From assembly GCA_021234155.1 (NCBI GenBank), contig JAJEKV010000028.1, forward strand, positions 1,919,199-1,983,198: a DNA stretch of 64,000 bases, given 5' to 3'. Position numbers and translations under genes: made by a program. Under the pieces are notes generated by a model, which saw nothing but the letters and a program-made list of their open reading frames with translations, was not told where the DNA came from and made no database searches. This DNA is from Isoetes taiwanensis. Lineage: Eukaryota > Streptophyta > Lycopodiopsida > Isoetales > Isoetaceae. Positions within the stretch are counted from its first letter, which is position 1, and each line of letters begins with the position of its first letter. This document shows positions 60,186 through 64,000 of this stretch, piece by piece.

Positions 60186-60990
60186 TCATGCTCGGTCCTC
60201 CGGCCTCCATTGGACTCTTGATAACCAAATAATCGTAATTGAGCTTTGCAAGTACTGTGGTGGTAAGCTTACCCGCAAATCCTCGCCTTGCTCCTCCGGC
60301 AATCCCCGCACAATAAGATTGAGGCGGCGTGCACGGATGTCTTGCTCCTCAATGGCACCACCGATTCCCCTCGAGCCACCTCGGCCTCCTCGGTATGGGG
60401 TGCTTGGTGCAGACGACCGTGGTGCACTCCGGACTGGGTTGCACCTCCATTCGAGGTCCCGCATCTTTTGTCGTAAGTGGGCCATATGGTTCTCTATATG
60501 TGAGCATCTTTCCTCGACATCTCCTCGCCGTCATGCGCCTTTGCTTCATCAAGGAATTGGAGCACCGCCTCACCGCTTCCACATCCTTTTTCCTTAGCAT
60601 CTATCCGACCAGCCATGCTTGTGACTTGTACAATCTGCCGCAAAGAACCCCTTCATGTCACCGCTTGGCGCGCCATGTCTTCCATCCACCGGCCGGTGGA
60701 ACCTTATCCAAGCTGTGCCCCATCTCCGGACTAGTCTGCGTTGTTGTTGCTTGTATCTCCCCTCTTATCTGGTCATTAGCCTTTTGGGCTCCCCTACAAT
60801 CATAATCCCCGAGCCGAACTTCCACAAGGGAAATTCGCTCCTTCTGTTGGAGAAGCCGCTTCTTGAGCGCAGCCCCTGGCAGATGGTCCCTTGATGCCTC
60901 CAAGCTTGCCAAATTTAGCCCGAGGGAACCGGCCGTTCTGTACAACCCCGATTGCCTCAAAATTGATACCCGCCCGATGGGGACGAGGTA
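60186..60990 (-). pseudogene. LINE ORF1 remnant
   Basis: The sense strand first gives a helical segment (KKRLLQQKERISLVEVRLGD) at about 60865-60800. Then, in the frame 60485-60186, it gives RQKMRDLEW, a Gly/Arg-rich linker and RARRLNLIVRGLPEEQGEDL. The last matches the start of the RNA-recognition domain of L1-type ORF1 proteins (xNLxIxGLPE). The frame is broken between the two parts. Confidence 0.7.
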
Positions 60991-61004
60991 TCCAAATTGC
61001 GGGC

Positions 61005-61790
61005 TAAAGAGAGGAGATGGAAAAGGGAAACATGAAAGGAAAAAAAGTGAACAGGGAAATGAGAATGGGAAAAAGTGGAAAGAGGGAAAAGGCAAAAGGA
61101 AAAAGTAAAAAACGGAAGAGAAAAATGGAAAAAGGAAAAAGACGAAAGGGAAAAGTGAAGAGTGGGCAGTAGGAAAATGAAAAAGGAAAATGTGAAAGGA
61201 AGAAAAAAACGGAAGAGAAAAATAGGAAAAGAGCAAAGGGAAAAGGGGAAAGCGAGGCAGTAGGAAAATGAAAAAAGGGAAATGTGAAAGGAAAAAGGGA
61301 ACAAGGGAAAAGAAAAAAAAAAAAAGGAAAGAGAAAAATAAGAAAAAGGAAAAGCGGGCAGTAGGAAAGTGAAAATGGGAGATGTGAAAGGAAAAAAGGA
61401 AATAAGAATAGGAAAAAAGGGAAGAGCAGAGATGGGCGAAAGGGAAAAAGAAAAAGGAAACAAAAAAGAAGGTAAAATAGAAAAACAAGAAGGAGAGGGC
61501 AAAAAAATGAAGAGGAAAATAGAAAAAAGGGAAAACCCAGGAATGGGAAAAGAGAAATGTATAAACGGAAATGAAAAGGGAAAATGGGAGAAAAGGGAAG
61601 GAAAAAAATGAAAGAGGAGAAAGAAAAAAGGAAATATAGGGACGTGGAAAATGAAAAAAGGAAAAAAAGAAAATGGGAAAATGGACAATGGAATAAAGGA
61701 AAAGGAAAAATGGGAAAGGGGATATAGGAAAGGGAAAAGTGGGAAAGGGCAAAAGGAAATGGGAAAAAGGTAGGGAACAGCAGAAAGGTG
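61005..61790 (+). repeat. Polypurine minisatellite, right part
   Basis: About 780 bases of A/G-rich sequence. Within it, gcagtaggaaa recurs at about 61167, 61257 and 61358, and ggaagagaaaaat at about 61113 and 61210. This indicates a unit of about 90-100 bases. The tract continues the one at 56035 across the LINE. Its complement generates long Phe/Ser/Pro frames that are not genes. Confidence 0.8.
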
Positions 61791-62890
61791 GCCAAATGTA
61801 CTTAATTAATCTAACAATTGCGCAAATATATCACTTACAGTTCCTAGCTTATGCCCAGCAACGCTGGATACTATCTCTCTTTATACTAATGGGATTTTGA
61901 GTGTATGTCATCAATTTCTATTTTTAACCATTGGATTGAATGGATGGTCGAGATGTTTAGAGCTATTTTCTTTGTGCACCCGTTAACTTCCATTGTGGAT
62001 CCTTTAATTATAGGGCTTATATTGAACGGCAACAATCGTGCGGCTAAAGCAGTTAGAGAGGACGTTCTGCTCCGCCTTCATTATTGAGTACAAATGCATT
62101 AGGCTTCTATAGCCAGCAATGACCTTGGCATGCTTCAGAACCAGTTCGATTTCTTTGCTGCGAAACTTTTTTGAAAAGCGGTTGCCCTTTGGATTTGAAT
62201 TGAAAGAAAGCTTTCCCATGTCCCAGATGAATCATTTTCTTTTGGCCAGTTTGTGTGAGGGCGGAGTCGATTATATCTGAAAATTATGGATGGAGTTGCG
62301 TGAGGATTCCTTCGATGCTAGATTACTTTGGTTCTAGGCCCTGCTTTCTAATAGGCAATGGCATTATAAATTGGTGCGAAATCGTATGGAAATGCAGGGC
62401 ACAACATGCATAACTCGGGCTATGGTTAAAGTAGAGCCTGAGACATCCGATGCCGTTTCATACGATCCTAACCAAAGCATGCTCATGCTTCTCAGGTAGG
62501 GGTTCATCTCCGATTACATAGATCTCTTGAGTTCAATGGCCCTCTTTATATTGTTTATGTTGAAACAATTAGGTCTTTGTATCTAGGCAGAAGATGCAGT
62601 TCCAGACGCAAGCATTCCCAATGTGACAAAGGCATTGAAGGTAATTCTCAAGCCAAGCATGTGTTTTATTCGTTAGTACCTAGAGAACTGCACTTTGCCT
62701 CTTTTTGGAGGGTTTAGAAGATGTAGGAAATGTTGAAGTAGCTTCCAAAGAGGCAACAACAACAATCTCGGTAAGCTTATCTGTTATCTTATATGAGATA
62801 ATTCCTCTTTTAGTTATTTCAACTTTGTGTTTTATAACCTCTTAAGAGTAACATTAACTCTACATCTTGTTGTATTGCAGGGATTTAATA
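61791..62890. other. Weak exon-like traces
   Basis: A minus frame at 62004-62219 (NRFSKKFRSKEIELVLKHAK) looks protein-like but has no partner exon. On the plus strand, short segments before GT donors read AVPDASIPNVTKALK (about 62595-62640) and GLEDVGNVEVASKEATTTIS (about 62708-62770). These could be small exons of an unidentified gene. Confidence 0.25.
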
Positions 62891-63160
62891 GCCAGAGTTG
62901 ATCTGTAGGGAGACGCGTAAAGAAGATTGAGATTTGGTTTCATCTGGGTTCAAATCCCAGGCTTAATAGCTTCTAGATAATTTAACACATTAATAATGCG
63001 TTGTACTGTTGTAGGCTGTGAAAAGGACTATCATACAAGCCAGAGTTGATCTGTAGGGAGACGCGTGAAGAGGCTGTGAAAAGGACTGCCATACAAGCAA
63101 CAAGTGTGACATCAGAAATTGTTGAAACTATTGAGAAATCTGGCTCCTCAACTACGCACT
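62891..63160 (+). repeat. Small duplications around an exon-like segment
   Basis: gccagagttgatctgtaggg and the next 13 bases occur at 62891 and 63040. ggctgtgaaaaggact occurs at 63014 and 63072, a 58-base tandem step. The second copy reads on as AVKRTAIQATSVTSEIVETI and EKSGSSTTHL, suggesting a coding origin I cannot name. Confidence 0.55.
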
Positions 63161-64000
63161 TGATCAGTCTACATCAATTCAGGAGGATAACCACATGAGA
63201 TGAGATGTGATGATCATTGAAGCATCTGTATTTAACAACATAGAAGTGAATTTATAGAGCACTTGTGCAGGTCTCTCTATCCTACAATTACACCTGCTTT
63301 ATTGGCCCAAACATGCAAAATAAGTGATTCTCTGGGTCAACCATATTGACACAAAAAGTTTCTTCACAGATCATGATATCTTGAATTGAGCCAAAAGAAA
63401 AACTTTTTGCCGTGGTGGTAAGCTTGATTGAATCATTCATCTACATTGCCCAAATGCTTAAGGATAACTACTTGGCCTTTCACTCTAGCTGCTACAATTG
63501 AGATAGAATGATTTCATAGGATTCGGACGCCCACTGTTCTTATCGGAATGCTGCAAGGTATTATTGCAATTTGGCCTTTACGGATGCTAGGAAATTGGAT
63601 GAATGACCGTAACCATAGAAGCAATTATGGAATAAACAAAGTTGGTGCTCCTATTGAAGAATTGTTAGGTTTTAGTTGACGCCCCTCTCCATTTCGGTTT
63701 CTAAGTTCTTTGCTTCTTTTCTAGATAATCCGATTTCTTGCGACAGGATTCCAAAATCATAGGTAAATCTTATTTGCACTAGATTCATATTTAGCTGCCG
63801 ATAAAATGCTTTTGATTTGGCCCAGTAGATTTCTATTTGATTTTTAAGATCCTACATGCTGTTTATCTCACATCCGCCTGATATGCTCATATGCTCAAAT
63901 CTGATGTGTCTAAGCATGATGTGCTTAGGGTTTTAGGCCAAAGAATGCCCATTAGATCTAGCAATTTTGACATTGATTAGAGGAAGAATTCAAGGGATTC
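63161..64000. other. Right edge, no confirmed gene
   Basis: A broken plus frame near 63508-63680 gives RTPTVLIGMLQGIIAIWPLR and ends at a TGA. It is shorter than 60 codons and I do not recognise it. The remainder is AT-rich. Confidence 0.3.

Larger units (their letters stand above)
56212..60990 (-). mobile_element. Nearly full-length decayed LINE inside a polypurine tract
   Basis: In sense direction (minus): ORF1 remnant (60990-60186), endonuclease (59661-58806), RT (58239-57398), C-terminal region (57293-56747) and 3' UTR with an AGGCC-TCT-GGCCT hairpin. The terminus is AGTGGACGTTAAAATAAA followed by a (TTCC)n tail. Both flanks are the same kind of A/G-rich DNA. All ORFs are interrupted. 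Its terminus matches the copies at 755 and 48940. Confidence 0.87.

Noticed and set aside
60658-61795. Very long minus-strand frames rich in Phe, Ser, Pro and Leu (up to 364 codons)
   Set aside because: They are the complement of the A/G-only minisatellite. The composition forbids stops, and there is no domain or start context.
62950-62975. Perfect T-arm-like hairpin CTGGGTTCAAATCCCAG suggesting a tRNA
   Set aside because: No matching acceptor stem, D-arm or anticodon arm can be built from the 70 bases upstream. At most it is a worn tRNA-derived fragment.
1-64000. CRISPR arrays, bacterial operons or ribosome-binding sites
   Set aside because: The DNA is a plant nuclear type with spliced genes, and the direct repeats found have no spacer structure.

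Overview
This window looks like nuclear DNA of a land plant. The basis is clear orthologues of plant genes with short spliced introns (the jasmonate receptor COI1, the TPLATE-complex subunit TASH3, a METTL18-type histidine methyltransferase) set in a large repeat-rich background. A seed-free vascular plant such as a fern is my best guess. That guess rests on protein divergence, transposon load and the COI1 ligand-pocket residues, not on a marker gene.

Layout. 1-3100: minus-strand non-LTR retrotransposon (LINE) 3' fragments. 4124-5505: the last seven exons of TASH3 (+), whose earlier exons must lie left of the window. 7073-8000: unassigned minus-strand coding traces. 8538-9023: a Tourist-like MITE with TTA target duplication. 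9525-12186: an intact eight-exon METTL18-like gene (-). 15.4-17.5 kb: an acidic transposon-type ORF, a very CpG-dense block and two 175-bp repeat monomers. 17.9-21.6 kb: a decayed plus-strand LINE with a poly(A) tail. 23.4-25.1 kb: tandem duplications and a second MITE. 25964-28346: an intact COI1 gene (+) of three exons, one intron being GC-AG. 29.1-44.8 kb: an element with terminal inverted repeats, holding a decayed minus-strand Ty3/gypsy chromovirus (LTRs near 30.6-32.6 and 42.2-44.2 kb). 47.7-48.55 kb: a short satellite array. 48.9-49.4 kb: another LINE tail. 50.0-50.8 kb: an intact tryptophan-rich ORF of unknown origin. 51.3-51.7 kb: a PPR pseudogene. 52.2-55.5 kb: a decaying spliced gene whose product resembles a ParB-like domain joined to a bacterial-type N6/N4 DNA methyltransferase. 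56.2-61.0 kb: a near full-length decayed LINE inserted in a polypurine tract. 61.8-64.0 kb: exon-like scraps and small duplications.

Three host genes appear functional or partly visible: TASH3 (endocytosis), METTL18-like (ribosomal protein histidine methylation) and COI1 (jasmonate perception). They share no pathway. The rest is mobile DNA and its debris.

Most notable for follow-up: (1) the ParB/DNA-methyltransferase-like locus; (2) a hairpin at the LINE 3' ends that is kept by compensatory changes between copies, each copy ending in a different short tandem repeat; (3) the nested inverted-repeat/LTR structure with a neighbouring unoccupied copy of its flank; (4) a histidine in the COI1 pocket at the position known to set ligand specificity.
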